Assembly: GCA_900170005.1 (NCBI GenBank)
Contig: LT827128.1
Location: forward strand, 1,980,168 to 2,044,167
Direction: 5' to 3'
Length of the DNA: 64,000 nt
From: Gordonibacter massiliensis (ex Traore et al. 2017)
GTDB lineage: Bacteria > Actinomycetota > Coriobacteriia > Coriobacteriales > Eggerthellaceae
This document shows positions 35,116-43,937 of this stretch, piece after piece. Positions within the stretch are counted from its first letter, which is position 1. Each line of letters opens with the position of its first letter. Position numbers and translations under genes: made by a program. The notes under the pieces were generated by a model. That model made no database searches, was not told where the DNA came from, and saw only the letters and a list, made by a program, of their open reading frames with translations.

Positions 35116-36477
35116 TCAGGCCGCTGGAGCCCGAAAGAACGTGACGTTCGCGGCCGTTGTCTGCTCGACCGCGACCGCATCGGCGGACAACGTACCGTCG
35201 GCGTTGATGGGAAGCGCTATCATCTCGTCGCTGTACAGGCACGACACCACCAAGTGCTTCTCATCGGGGCTTAGCGCGCACCCGCGCGGCCATGCGCAGT
35301 CCAGCTCGAGCGCCTGAACGTTGTCGGGAATCCCCGTATCCTGATCGATTTTGAGCACGGCGACCCCTTGGAAGCCGCCGTCGCCGTGAACGCGCTCTTT
35401 GCCCACCAGGTTGTCCGAAGAACCCCGGAACACCGTGTACAGGTACGAGCCGTCCTCGGTCATCTTCATGTCTTGCTGCTCGTATTTTCCATCCTTCTCG
35501 GGCACCCGCACGAGCCATTCCTCGGGTACGACGGCCCCGGCCCCCGTACGCTCCAGCACGCCTTTCTCGTCGAAGGAGAACGCGACCACCTCGTTCGCCG
35601 ATTCGAAGTTGCAGTACATCCACGGCTTCTCGGGGTGAAAGCGCACATAGCGCGGCGAGTAGCCCTTGCCCAAGCTGACGGTTGACGCGAGCTCCAGCTT
35701 GCCCTCGGAGTCGAGAACCATGCTGTAGATATCGCCGGTGCCCTTGTCGGCCACCACGAAGAACTTCCCATTGGGAGCCCACGTGACGGTATGCAGCTGA
35801 GACAAGTGCGCCTCTCCTCGAAACGCCATGATGTCGCGCACCTCGCCGATAGTGCCGTCTTCGTTCAGCTCGAACACCACGCAATTCGCGCTCGGACAGG
35901 CGGGCGCGATCTGCCAGGAGCCCAGGTCGTCTTGCACGATCTTGCAGGGACAGGGCTTTGCCGTGTGGATGGAGCACAGCAGGTACTTCCCCGTGGGATC
36001 GATGCTCACCATCGACGGGTTCGACCCGAACGACGGCGCGCATTGCCTCTCGGTCAGATCGCCGGTGAGCGGATCGACCTCGTACACCCAGATGCGCCCG
36101 CCTCCACCTGCGCCCATGCCGGCGTCCTTGTCGAAGGGCACGTCGCATTCGTCGGTCACATACAGAAGGCTTTTATCATAGTCTATGCAGATGAATCCCA
36201 CGCTGATCTCGTCGGTTATCCGCTTCGCGTCGGTCATCTCGCCGGTTGCCTCGTCGAACGCATGAACCCAGAGGCCCTTCTCGCCACCCTTCTCATCCCA
36301 GCAACCGGTGTAGACGAACGTTTTGGTTCCGTTCGAGGCGGCGACGCTTGCCGCGCCGTCGCCGCTTCCCGCGCACCCGGCAAGCGTCTCGCTTGCCCCC
36401 AGGGCGGCGAAACTGAGACCAAGCACCGCCGCGCCCTTCACGAAGCTGCGACGGCTGTACCTTAGTTTTTCCTGCAT
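35116..36477 (-). CDS. Exported lactonase-fold (YkgE/Pgl-like) beta-propeller protein with Tat signal
   Basis: This 453-residue protein has an N-terminal twin-arginine signal (YSRRSFVKGAAVLGLSFAALG) with a lipobox-like AGC. A seven-bladed propeller of the 6-phosphogluconolactonase family follows. Blade repeats such as GSNPSMVSIDPTGKYLLCS, HTVTWAPNGKFFVVADKGTG, YVRFHPEKPWMYCNFE and WPRGCALSPDEKHLVV are visible. AAGGAGGGAACGAC precedes ATG at 36477. It is a paralogue of the next gene upstream, which lacks the signal. The substrate is unknown; a sugar-phosphate lactone is unlikely outside the membrane. Confidence 0.87.
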   Translation of the reverse strand: MQEKLRYSRRSFVKGAAVLGLSFAALGASETLAGCAGSGDGAASVAASNGTKTFVYTGCWDEKGGEKGLWVHAFDEATGEMTDAKRITDEISVGFICIDYDKSLLYVTDECDVPFDKDAGMGAGGGGRIWVYEVDPLTGDLTERQCAPSFGSNPSMVSIDPTGKYLLCSIHTAKPCPCKIVQDDLGSWQIAPACPSANCVVFELNEDGTIGEVRDIMAFRGEAHLSQLHTVTWAPNGKFFVVADKGTGDIYSMVLDSEGKLELASTVSLGKGYSPRYVRFHPEKPWMYCNFESANEVVAFSFDEKGVLERTGAGAVVPEEWLVRVPEKDGKYEQQDMKMTEDGSYLYTVFRGSSDNLVGKERVHGDGGFQGVAVLKIDQDTGIPDNVQALELDCAWPRGCALSPDEKHLVVSCLYSDEMIALPINADGTLSADAVAVEQTTAANVTFFRAPAA

Positions 36478-36545
36478 GTCGTTCCCTCCTTGATGAAAAG
36501 TGACCGGAAATTCCTGCATGGCGCCGTATCGTCCGACGCGTTCGG

Positions 36546-37748
36546 TTAGGCTTCGTATAACGTCACGCTCGAGCACGTGTCCTGGTCGGCGCGCAACCCC
36601 GTGTCGGAGAGCGTGCCGTCGGCGGCGACGGCGAGCGTGGCCACCTTGTCGCTGTACAGCGAGCCTACGAGCAGAAACCTCCCATCGGGCGAAATATCGC
36701 AGCCGCGCGGCCAGTAGATATCGTCGAACTCGCAGCGCTGCACCGTGGCCACGCTGCCGTCGTCCTGATTCACCGCGTACACCGCCACGCCCTGGAAGCC
36801 GCCCACATGCTCCCGTCCGCCATCGCCTGTGGGGTTGTCGCCCGAACCCCGGAAGCAGCTGTACACGGTGGAGCCGTCGGCGCTGATCTTCATGTCCTGA
36901 GATTCGAAGCGCCAATCCCTCTCCACCGAAGAGCGCTGTTCCTCGGGAACCACCAGGTCGCTGTTGATAAGCGAGAGCCGGCCCTCGTCATCGTAGCTGA
37001 ACGCATCCAGGCGGTTGGCTGCCTCGTAATTCACGTAGCACCAGGGCTTCGAGGGGTGGAAGCGCACGTAGCGCGGCTTGTCGCCGGCACCCGTCCGGTA
37101 CGGCTCGCCTACCAGCTCCAGCTTTTCGTCAGCCGTGATGCGCAAGGTCGAGATGGCCCCCGTGCCCTTGTCGTTCGCGATGAAAAAGTTTCCGCCGGGA
37201 GCCCACGTGCACGAATGCATATGGGAGAGCGCCTTGTCCGTTGCCCGGTACGCATCCAGCACATCGCCAATCGTGCCGTCGTCGTTCATGCGGAACAGCA
37301 CGATGGGCGCGTCGGCATAGCCCGGCACAATGCGCCACGCGCCGCTTTCATCCCGCTCGGTCTGGCACGACATGGGAGCGGCTCCATGGATCGAGCACAC
37401 GCCGTAGCGCTTGTCGGGGCTCAGGGTGAACATGGAGGGGTTCGACCCGAACGACTTCGCCTTCTGCTTAAGGGTCAGGTTGCCGGTCGCGGCATCCACC
37501 TGCCACACCCACACGTTCCCGCCGCCGCCCGATCCGATGCCCGCATCCTTGTCGAAAGGCGCGTCGATCTCGTCCACCATGTACAACAGGCCGCGCTCAT
37601 GATCGACGTAGCAGTTGCTCGTCCTGATGTCGGCGTCAATCTGCCTGCCCTCTCCGAGCGCGCCCGTGGCAACGTCGTAGGTATGGACCCACAAGCCATC
37701 GTTGCCCCCATGCTCGCCCCACATGCCGCAGTATGCATAGATTGCCAT
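36546..37748 (-). CDS. Cytoplasmic lactonase-fold (Pgl-like) beta-propeller protein
   Basis: This 400-residue protein shares the propeller fold with its neighbour (MAIYAYCGMWGEHGGNDGLWVHTYD, GSNPSMFTLSPDKRYGVCSIHG, YVRFHPSKPWCYVNYEAANRL, WPRGCDISPDGRFLLVGS). It has no signal peptide and is therefore cytoplasmic. The two genes are 68 bp apart and look like a tandem duplication with one copy later exported. Pgl-type activity is possible but unproven. It is divergent from the LuxR-type membrane regulator gene at 38036. Confidence 0.87.
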   Translation of the reverse strand: MAIYAYCGMWGEHGGNDGLWVHTYDVATGALGEGRQIDADIRTSNCYVDHERGLLYMVDEIDAPFDKDAGIGSGGGGNVWVWQVDAATGNLTLKQKAKSFGSNPSMFTLSPDKRYGVCSIHGAAPMSCQTERDESGAWRIVPGYADAPIVLFRMNDDGTIGDVLDAYRATDKALSHMHSCTWAPGGNFFIANDKGTGAISTLRITADEKLELVGEPYRTGAGDKPRYVRFHPSKPWCYVNYEAANRLDAFSYDDEGRLSLINSDLVVPEEQRSSVERDWRFESQDMKISADGSTVYSCFRGSGDNPTGDGGREHVGGFQGVAVYAVNQDDGSVATVQRCEFDDIYWPRGCDISPDGRFLLVGSLYSDKVATLAVAADGTLSDTGLRADQDTCSSVTLYEA

Positions 37749-38035
37749 ATTCGCCTTCCTTTCCCCTCGGTCGCTTTACCCCTTCCCCCTTGGGCCGTGC
37801 AGGCCGCCGATGCGCAAAAGGGTCGACTCGATGCTACTCGGCCGGAACGCGCCCCCGTAAGGCCGATTTCTCTACGATACGGCAGTTCGCGTGGATGATT
37901 TTTCTCACACCCCTGCACAACCAGCGCTTTTGAGCGAGCGCTGCGAAGATTGTCAGGACACTTGCCCCCGCATCGTTGCTATAGTTGAAGGGCTCCGCGA
38001 ACCGGAGCATCGCGATGCGGCGGGAGGGGGCATGC

Positions 38036-39490
38036 ATGGGCGCCGATATGAAGCGCTTCAGCGCGAAGGGAACGCTGGCGCTGTATCCCAGCTATGTGGG
38101 CATGGGACTGTTTCTGGCTTGGACCGTGGGCAACTCGTTCGTGCTGAACTTCGAGGGCACCGCAGCGATCGAGCATGCGCGCACCGTCGATTTGTTCTGC
38201 GCCATGGGGACGAACGTCCTCGCGTTGTTCGTCATCGCGTGCCGGTCGAACGAGATAGGGTCGCTGCTGGCCCGACGGCCGGTTCCCCTCGCGGCGGCCG
38301 CATGCGCCTCGTTGGGATCGGCGCTCATGGTGCTGGCAGGCGTGCTCCCCGGCGAAGCGCTGGCCGTGATCGCAGCGGGATCGTGCTTGCGGGGCGTGGG
38401 CTCGGCTCTGCTGTTCATGCTGTGGAGCGAGCTGTTCAGCAGCCTGCCCATCAAGCAGACGAGCATCTGCTATTCGGCGGCGTACCTCATCTCGGTGCTC
38501 TTGGAGGCGGGCATGCGCTCCATCGACGCGAACGTGACGCTCGTGCTGGAGTGCTTCCTGCCCCTGGCCTCGGCCATCCTCATGGGAATCCCGCTCGCCG
38601 GGCACGCCCCCGACGGCGGCGAGGGCGAGAGGGAGCCTGCGCGCGCATGGGCGTTCCCCTACCGGCCCCTTGCGCTGACCATGGCCTACACGTTCGCGGC
38701 GTTCTTCTTCCACAGCGCCATCTCCAGCGAGGCAGGGGGCTTCAGCTGGGTGGGCGGAGGCGCGGTGTCGGCGCTGTGCTTGGCGGCGTCGTTGCTGTTT
38801 GTGAAGCGGTTCGACGCGTCGAAGCTGCAAAACGTCGCGCTGCCCCTCATGATCGCCGGCATCCTGCTCTGGGTGCTTTTGGGCAACGAGGCCGGCAGCG
38901 CCGTCATGATGCTCACCGACGCCGGGAACATCGCGTTCCGCATCTTCATCCTCGTGATGATCTGCAACATATGCTACCGCTACCAGGTGCCCGCGTTGTG
39001 GCTGTTCGCCATCGTGCGCATGGCCATGCTCGTTGCCGAGGCGGCCGGAGTGGGCACGGGGATGGCGCTCGCCGCGAACCGGGACGCCACGAGCGACCTG
39101 GCGGTGGAGGGTTTCGCGTTCGCGCTCGTGCTCGTGCTGGCCACGGTGTCCGCGTTCGCCACGAACGCCGGCCGCAACCTGGCCGACACCTCGTGGCACA
39201 TCGTGCCCCGGGAAAGCGGGCGGACCTCGCGCGCCGACCAGCTGGCGCAGGTGATGGGCGGCTACGAGATGCTCGTATGGCGCTGCGCGAAAGTGGCGCG
39301 CCTGTACGGCCTGACGCACCGCGAGGAGGAAGTGCTCGGCTGCCTGACGAAGGGAATGACGAAAACGCAGGTGCAAGACGACCTGTGCATCTCGGAAGGC
39401 ACCGCGCGCACCCACATCCAACACGTGTACAAGAAGCTGGGCGTGCACTCGCGCGAGGAGATGATCGACATCGTGGAGCAAGTGGAATAA
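38036..39490 (+). CDS. LuxR family regulator with polytopic membrane N-terminus
   Basis: This 484-residue protein has about twelve hydrophobic segments (residues 10-385) and ends in a LuxR/NarL-type helix-turn-helix (LTHREEEVLGCLTKGMTKTQVQDDL, then EGTARTHIQHVYKKLGVHSREE). Regulators of this architecture are abundant in Eggerthellaceae and are thought to sense small molecules through the membrane part. ATG at 38036 follows GGGAGGGGG; an in-frame TTG 51 nt earlier lacks support. Divergence from the lactonase genes suggests it controls them. No phosphoacceptor domain is present. Confidence 0.87.
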   Translation: MGADMKRFSAKGTLALYPSYVGMGLFLAWTVGNSFVLNFEGTAAIEHARTVDLFCAMGTNVLALFVIACRSNEIGSLLARRPVPLAAAACASLGSALMVLAGVLPGEALAVIAAGSCLRGVGSALLFMLWSELFSSLPIKQTSICYSAAYLISVLLEAGMRSIDANVTLVLECFLPLASAILMGIPLAGHAPDGGEGEREPARAWAFPYRPLALTMAYTFAAFFFHSAISSEAGGFSWVGGGAVSALCLAASLLFVKRFDASKLQNVALPLMIAGILLWVLLGNEAGSAVMMLTDAGNIAFRIFILVMICNICYRYQVPALWLFAIVRMAMLVAEAAGVGTGMALAANRDATSDLAVEGFAFALVLVLATVSAFATNAGRNLADTSWHIVPRESGRTSRADQLAQVMGGYEMLVWRCAKVARLYGLTHREEEVLGCLTKGMTKTQVQDDLCISEGTARTHIQHVYKKLGVHSREEMIDIVEQVE

Positions 39491-39534
39491 GGCGGCAGCG
39501 CTTCGCGCGCAGCGCGAAAACGGCCATGCGGGTT

Positions 39535-39582
39535 GCCGTAGGGGCGCTCTCCAGAGCGCCCGTTCGCGCGCAAGCGCGAAAA
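39535..39582. repeat. REP-like palindromic repeat (copy 1)
   Basis: The unit GTAGGGGCGCTCTCCAGAGC, then GCCCG and a variable hairpin (CGCGCAAGCGCG) and AAAA, lies between the convergent luxR and TPR genes. The same unit recurs at 63747-63796 and, inverted, at 63811-63859. Only the distal hairpin sequence changes while its pairing is kept. Confidence 0.7.
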
Positions 39583-39665
39583 CTACCGCCCAGGTTGGCG
39601 TAGTAAGCCAGCGAGGGCGGGCCGCAGCGTCGGCTCGTTCCGTCGGCGGGCAGGCCGCCGGAACC

Positions 39666-42458
39666 TCACTCCTCCAGGGAGCGCAGGACGTTCACCAGCG
39701 CGTCGTCGGGGCGGTAGTGCAGGCGCAGCGACAGCAGGTTGCGCGCGACCGGGAACAGCCCGGCGTCGACGGCGGCCGCCGCGCCCGCATCCAGGGTCTC
39801 GAACACCTCGTCGACAGGCGCCACCACGATGCCGGCTTCGCGCAGCTCGCCGTCCACGGCCTCGCGCTCGATGGGCTCGATGCCGTGCTCGTCGGCGAGC
39901 TCCTTCAGCTCGGCCATGGCCTGCAGCGCCACCACGGGAGAGGTCATCACCGACTTGAGGTAGCACGCCGCGCCCGCGCGGGGCTTGCCCGCCTTCCACA
40001 GCGCATAGGCAAGCTGGTAGTAGGCCACCGCCACGTCGCCCGGCTGCACAGCCACGTGCAGGCAGGCGTCGAGCACGGCGGCTGCGTTGTCCATGTCGCC
40101 CACCAGCATGTAGGCGCGTCCAAGCTGCCGGTATCCTCCGGCCGTGGAGGGGGCGAGTTCTATGGCGCGCTGACCGTAGCGCAAGGCGTCGTCCACGCGC
40201 TCGAACGAGCGCTCCAGCAACGTGACTATCTCCAGATGGCAGAGGTAGAACGAGTCGGGCGCGAGCTCGACGCGCTTGCCCGCGTCGGCTGCCGCCCGCG
40301 CCGCGAGGGCGGGCACGGCCGGCGACGCGGTCGCGTCCGCGCCGATCGGCGCCGCGTCCGAACGCCCGAGCCGAGCGGCACGCAAGGCGCGCTCGTACAG
40401 CACGCGCGCCGCATACGAGTCGAACGAGCGGTACACCGTCGCGGCGCCGTCGACGTACCCGTCGAGGGCGGCGGTCTCGGCCACGGCGTCCATGAGCACG
40501 GCAACCGCTTTCTCGGGATCGCCCTGCGCGAGCGTGCGGGCGCGGCCGAGCGCGGCCAGGCAGCGGTCCTCTCCCAAAAAGCACACCACCACGGCGTTCT
40601 GGTCCTCGGTGTCCAGCTCCCCCTCCGCCAGGGCCGCCATGAGCCGCGTGCACGCCGATGCGGTCAAATCGTCGCCCCGCGCCTCTGCCGCGTCCTGCTC
40701 CTCGCGGACGGCGCGGATGGCCTCGGTGGCGCTCGCCGCGCGCGCCACGCGGTCGGCCAGGCCCTCGCCTATGCGACGACGGCGAGCCTCGGCGGCGATG
40801 CGCAGGTCGCGCGCCTCCTCCGCGCCCAGAACGGGCCGCGCCGCCTCGGGCAGCGCCCCGTCCTCCATTTCGGGCAGCTCCCGACGCCGCACGGTCGAAG
40901 GCAGGGCCGCCACGAGCGCGAACGGATCGGCGGCCGGCAGATCCGCCACCGCCTCGCACAACGAGAACAGCGAGGAGGGGTCGCCCGCCAACGCGGCGCG
41001 AAACCGCCCCTGCTCCTCGTAGACCTGCCGGGAAAACGCCACCTGGTAGTACGCCGTTCCCTCTCGATCGGAGGGGAACTCGCCGCCTCGCTCGGAGGCG
41101 ACCTCCTCCGCGGCCCCCGCCGCCGGTTCGTCGCCGAGCGGGCAGGCGGCCACGTCGACGCGCCGCAGGGACGGCGAAGCCTCGAACGCCGCCGCGGCGA
41201 GCGCGAGGCCGAAATGCATGGCGTAGCGGCGCGCCTGCGCATCGCGCTGCGCTTCGGCCACGTCGACCCAACCCGACCCCGTGGGCGCGTCGACCCAGGT
41301 TTGGGCCGGCATGAGCGCGGCGTCCGGCACGGTCAGCATGAACGCGGCAAGTCCTTCCGCCACGTTCGCCTGCAGCCGAGCCTCGATGCGCACCGGAAGC
41401 TTCAGCCGTTCCAGCACGGCGCTCACGCGGCAGCGCACCTCCCATTCGCCGCCGTCCGCGCCCACGGGGGCCCCGGCTATAGGCTCGCCGGCAAGCGGCT
41501 GGGCTCCCGCCGTCTCGATCAGATAGGCGTCCCAGCGGGCGCAATCCGCATCCGTCGCCAGGGGCGCCCGATCGCCGAACGCCTTTTCCACCAGCGAGAA
41601 CCGGTTGAGCGCGGCCTCCAGCGCCCATACGGTGCGCCGACTCACCGGCGCGTCCTCGTCCTCCACGGCCACGTAGTACAGGTTGGCGTAACGCACGGTC
41701 TTCACCAGACGCAGCGCGTCGTCGGGCACGGCCGACGCGGACAGATCGTCCAGACCGGCATCCTCCAGCCAGCGGACGAGGCTCCGCGCGAGCGCGGGCG
41801 GCCTCACCACGGGGTCCGCCCCGGCGCGCCTCACATCGTCGACGATGGCGCGCAGGCCGGGAAGCAGCTTCTCATCCCTCAGATGCTCGTGCACGAAGCC
41901 GATGCCGCGCGTCGGCACCTCGGCGCCTCCCAGCGCGGGACGGTGCACGAAAGCGAGGTAGGCGCGGGCGAGCGCGTCGTCGTAGGAAAGGTCGGCCGCG
42001 TACGGTCCGAAGTCGAACCACGTGTCCGAGAACGTGTAGCGGTCGCGTCGGCGCGTGTACTGCGCCACCTGGCGGCCCTCGCCTTCGTCCGTGCGCACCT
42101 CCACGCAGCCGCGTTCCTCGCCAGCCGCCTCCTGCTCGGTGAAGCGCGCGAAATCGAGGTCGGGCTTGCGAGCCGGGGGCGAGACGATGGGATGGTCGAC
42201 GGTGAACACGCGCCCGAACCGGTCGACGTAGGCGAGGATGCGGAATTCCCGCTTGCCGGCGAATTCGACGACGTAGCGGTCGCCCTTGCTCGGCGACGCG
42301 CAGGCTCCGGCGATCCAACCGTAGGTCGGCGCGGGCGAGCCCGCGCAGGCAGGCGCAACCGGCACCACGGCGTCGGGCAGCACGCGGCGCGAGGCACCGA
42401 GAAGCGATGCCGTCGCCGTGATCGTGTACGTCCCGCCCTGTTCTTCCGCCTGCCTCAC
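39666..42458 (-). CDS. Large TPR-containing protein of unknown function
   Basis: This soluble protein of about 930 residues has no signal peptide. The C-terminal third holds tetratricopeptide-type repeats (DDALRYGQRAIELAPSTAGGYRQLGRAYMLVGDMDNAAAVLDAC, then AVAYYQLAYALWKAGKPRAGAACYLKS). The N-terminal 600 residues are Ala/Arg/Glu-rich with no family I recognise, including a GDRYVVEFAGKREFRILAYVD beta region. A GTG at 42458 (giving MRQAEEQGGTYTITATA) lies 8 nt after AGGAGG, which is preferred over ATGs up to 174 nt upstream that lack a site. It is monocistronic. Confidence 0.75.
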   Translation of the reverse strand: MRQAEEQGGTYTITATASLLGASRRVLPDAVVPVAPACAGSPAPTYGWIAGACASPSKGDRYVVEFAGKREFRILAYVDRFGRVFTVDHPIVSPPARKPDLDFARFTEQEAAGEERGCVEVRTDEGEGRQVAQYTRRRDRYTFSDTWFDFGPYAADLSYDDALARAYLAFVHRPALGGAEVPTRGIGFVHEHLRDEKLLPGLRAIVDDVRRAGADPVVRPPALARSLVRWLEDAGLDDLSASAVPDDALRLVKTVRYANLYYVAVEDEDAPVSRRTVWALEAALNRFSLVEKAFGDRAPLATDADCARWDAYLIETAGAQPLAGEPIAGAPVGADGGEWEVRCRVSAVLERLKLPVRIEARLQANVAEGLAAFMLTVPDAALMPAQTWVDAPTGSGWVDVAEAQRDAQARRYAMHFGLALAAAAFEASPSLRRVDVAACPLGDEPAAGAAEEVASERGGEFPSDREGTAYYQVAFSRQVYEEQGRFRAALAGDPSSLFSLCEAVADLPAADPFALVAALPSTVRRRELPEMEDGALPEAARPVLGAEEARDLRIAAEARRRRIGEGLADRVARAASATEAIRAVREEQDAAEARGDDLTASACTRLMAALAEGELDTEDQNAVVVCFLGEDRCLAALGRARTLAQGDPEKAVAVLMDAVAETAALDGYVDGAATVYRSFDSYAARVLYERALRAARLGRSDAAPIGADATASPAVPALAARAAADAGKRVELAPDSFYLCHLEIVTLLERSFERVDDALRYGQRAIELAPSTAGGYRQLGRAYMLVGDMDNAAAVLDACLHVAVQPGDVAVAYYQLAYALWKAGKPRAGAACYLKSVMTSPVVALQAMAELKELADEHGIEPIEREAVDGELREAGIVVAPVDEVFETLDAGAAAAVDAGLFPVARNLLSLRLHYRPDDALVNVLRSLEE

Positions 42459-42623
42459 GCGCCGTTCCTCCTCATCAAACCGCGAACGTTCTCGGCCGGC
42501 GAAGGCGTCGAAGCGTTTCCCGGCATCGAGCGGTTCCGAAGCCGAGGGCCGTCGGAACGTTAACGAGCAGCATAGCATGACGCGCCGACGTTGCGAGGAA
42601 AACGCCGAATGACCCCACGCATG

Positions 42624-42666
42624 AAAAAGCATCCCGAAGCACGGACGATGCCGTGCTTCGGGATGC
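42624..42666 (-). terminator. Strong intrinsic terminator after the NifX-like gene
   Basis: A 15-bp perfect stem (GCATCCCGAAGCACG at 42629-42643 with its complement ending at 42666) is followed on the minus strand by TTTTTC (complement of 42623-42628). It ends the NifX-like transcript. Confidence 0.85.
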
Positions 42667-42711
42667 GGCTTTGCGGCAACCTCCTCGCAGGAGGCTTTGC
42701 TGGAAACGGGC

Positions 42712-43086
42712 TCAGTGGCGGCAGGCGTTCTCGGCGCCCATGATCGGCACGTTACCGGCGGCCACGAGACGGGCCGCGTCGCCCACGTTGGGCGTCTGGT
42801 TCTCGAAATACACCGTGATGCCCGCGTCGTTGAAGCCCATGAGCGGGCGCATGCCCATGCCGGCGGCCACGATGGCGTCCACGCCGGCGTCGGCCAGCAG
42901 CCCCACGGGGCGCAGGCAGCCGCCCTCTTCGTGCGGCGGGTTGGCGATAGCCGACGTGCCGGTGATCTCGCCGTCCACGATGTCGACCACGGTGAAGCAG
43001 TCGCAGTGGCCGAAGTGGCCGGAGCGCTCCGAAGCGAGGTCGGCGGCGCCCATCGTCGGCACCGCGAGTTTCAACGTTTCTCCCAT
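42712..43086 (-). CDS. NifX/NifB-C-terminal-like protein (dinitrogenase cofactor-binding family)
   Basis: This 124-residue protein shows the fold of the dinitrogenase iron-molybdenum cofactor family (MTH1175 type): KLAVPTMGAADLASERSGHFGHCDCFTVVDIVDG, then GVDAIVAAGMGMRPLMGFNDAGITVYF. The extra Cys/His cluster (GHCDC) could bind iron. No nitrogenase genes are present, so it is not a nitrogen-fixation protein; relatives act in metal-cofactor or redox contexts that are not well defined. It lies 175 bp downstream of a PadR regulator in the same direction and may be its target. Confidence 0.85.
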   Translation of the reverse strand: MGETLKLAVPTMGAADLASERSGHFGHCDCFTVVDIVDGEITGTSAIANPPHEEGGCLRPVGLLADAGVDAIVAAGMGMRPLMGFNDAGITVYFENQTPNVGDAARLVAAGNVPIMGAENACRH

Positions 43087-43261
43087 GATGATCCTTTCTT
43101 GCCGGGGCCCAACGGCCCCGCTCGTCTTCCGAGGCCTCGTCGCCTCGGGTTATGCCCTTTCCGTTCCGCGTGGCTCCATCGCCAGCTCGGCCGCGTTCGC
43201 CCGGCAAGCGCTCACGCCGGGTCGGCCGAAAACGCGTGCCCGTCGATGCGCGGCGCGTGCG

Positions 43262-43702
43262 TCAGTCGTCTTCCGCCTGCGATGCGACCGGACCTCCGCG
43301 CACGGCGGCGCCCAGCCCGCCTTCCAGCAGGTTCACCAGCAGCTCGTCGAGCCGACGGCGCGCCCGCAGCGCGTCGAGCCACTGCTCGGCCAGCTCCATG
43401 CCCTGCTCGGTGAGCTCGTACTCCCGGCGGCGCGGGCCCGATGCGTCCTCACACCAGCGCGACACCACGGCGCCCTCGTCCTCCAAGCGCCGCAGCGACC
43501 GGTACAGGCCGCCCACGTCCACGTCGACCTCGCCGTCGGTCATCTCCAGGATGGTGCGGCGCATGTCGTAGCCGTAGCCGCCGGCGTACAGCAACGCCGC
43601 CAGCGCGGCCGGCTCCACCAACGCGCCGCCGCCCCCGCCGCGCCGTCGACAGCACGGCTGCCGAGCCCCGGCTCCTCCGCAATCGCCTTGCGGCACAAAC
43701 AT
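43262..43702 (-). CDS. PadR family transcriptional regulator
   Basis: This regulator of about 146 residues has a PadR winged helix (LVEPAALAALLYAGGYGYDMRRTILEM, then VGGLYRSLRRLEDEGAVVSRW) and a C-terminal dimerisation helix. The N-terminal 30 residues are Gly/Cys/Arg-rich (GDCGGAGARQPCCRRRGGGGG), resembling the short metal-linked leader peptides found next to NifX-like proteins. AAGGAGG lies only 2 nt from ATG 43702 but 8 nt from an in-frame GTG at 43696, so the GTG may be the real start. Two palindromes in its promoter suggest autoregulation. Confidence 0.85.
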   Translation of the reverse strand: MFVPQGDCGGAGARQPCCRRRGGGGGALVEPAALAALLYAGGYGYDMRRTILEMTDGEVDVDVGGLYRSLRRLEDEGAVVSRWCEDASGPRRREYELTEQGMELAEQWLDALRARRRLDELLVNLLEGGLGAAVRGGPVASQAEDD

Positions 43703-43762
43703 CGCCTCCTTGCTTCCCGCACCCGCCCGGAGAGACCCGGACGGAGCATGTTTCCCGCAGCT

Positions 43763-43810
43763 ATATGACAACAACATATATACCCCTAAAACATCTATGT
43801 TGTCAACATA
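43763..43810 (-). promoter_or_regulatory. padR promoter with two operator palindromes
   Basis: On the minus strand a perfect TTGACA is followed at 18 bp by TATATA. The palindrome ATGTTGTCAACAT (43797-43809) covers the -35 box, and the imperfect palindrome ATATG-N7-CATAT (43763-43779) covers the -10 region. This is the pattern of an autoregulated PadR promoter; binding is inferred. The surrounding 190 bp (43750-43937) are markedly AT-rich. Confidence 0.65.
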
Positions 43811-43937
43811 TAAAGTTGTAGCGGTTCTTGAATATGAAAATGAGTAATGTTTTTTCGTTACAACCATAAAAACTTTTTATTTTCTATATTTTGTATTGCT
43901 ATACTAGAAAAACTCTACCATCTTCGAAAGGTATAAG

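Noticed and set aside
39717-42563. A 948-codon open frame on the plus strand opposite the TPR gene
   Set aside because: It has shadow composition (Arg, Gly, His, Val) with no conserved motif, while the minus frame has TPR repeats and a good ribosome site.
42712-43086. Evidence for nitrogen fixation from the NifX-like protein
   Set aside because: No nifHDK, nifB or related gene is present, and this protein family is common in non-fixing bacteria.
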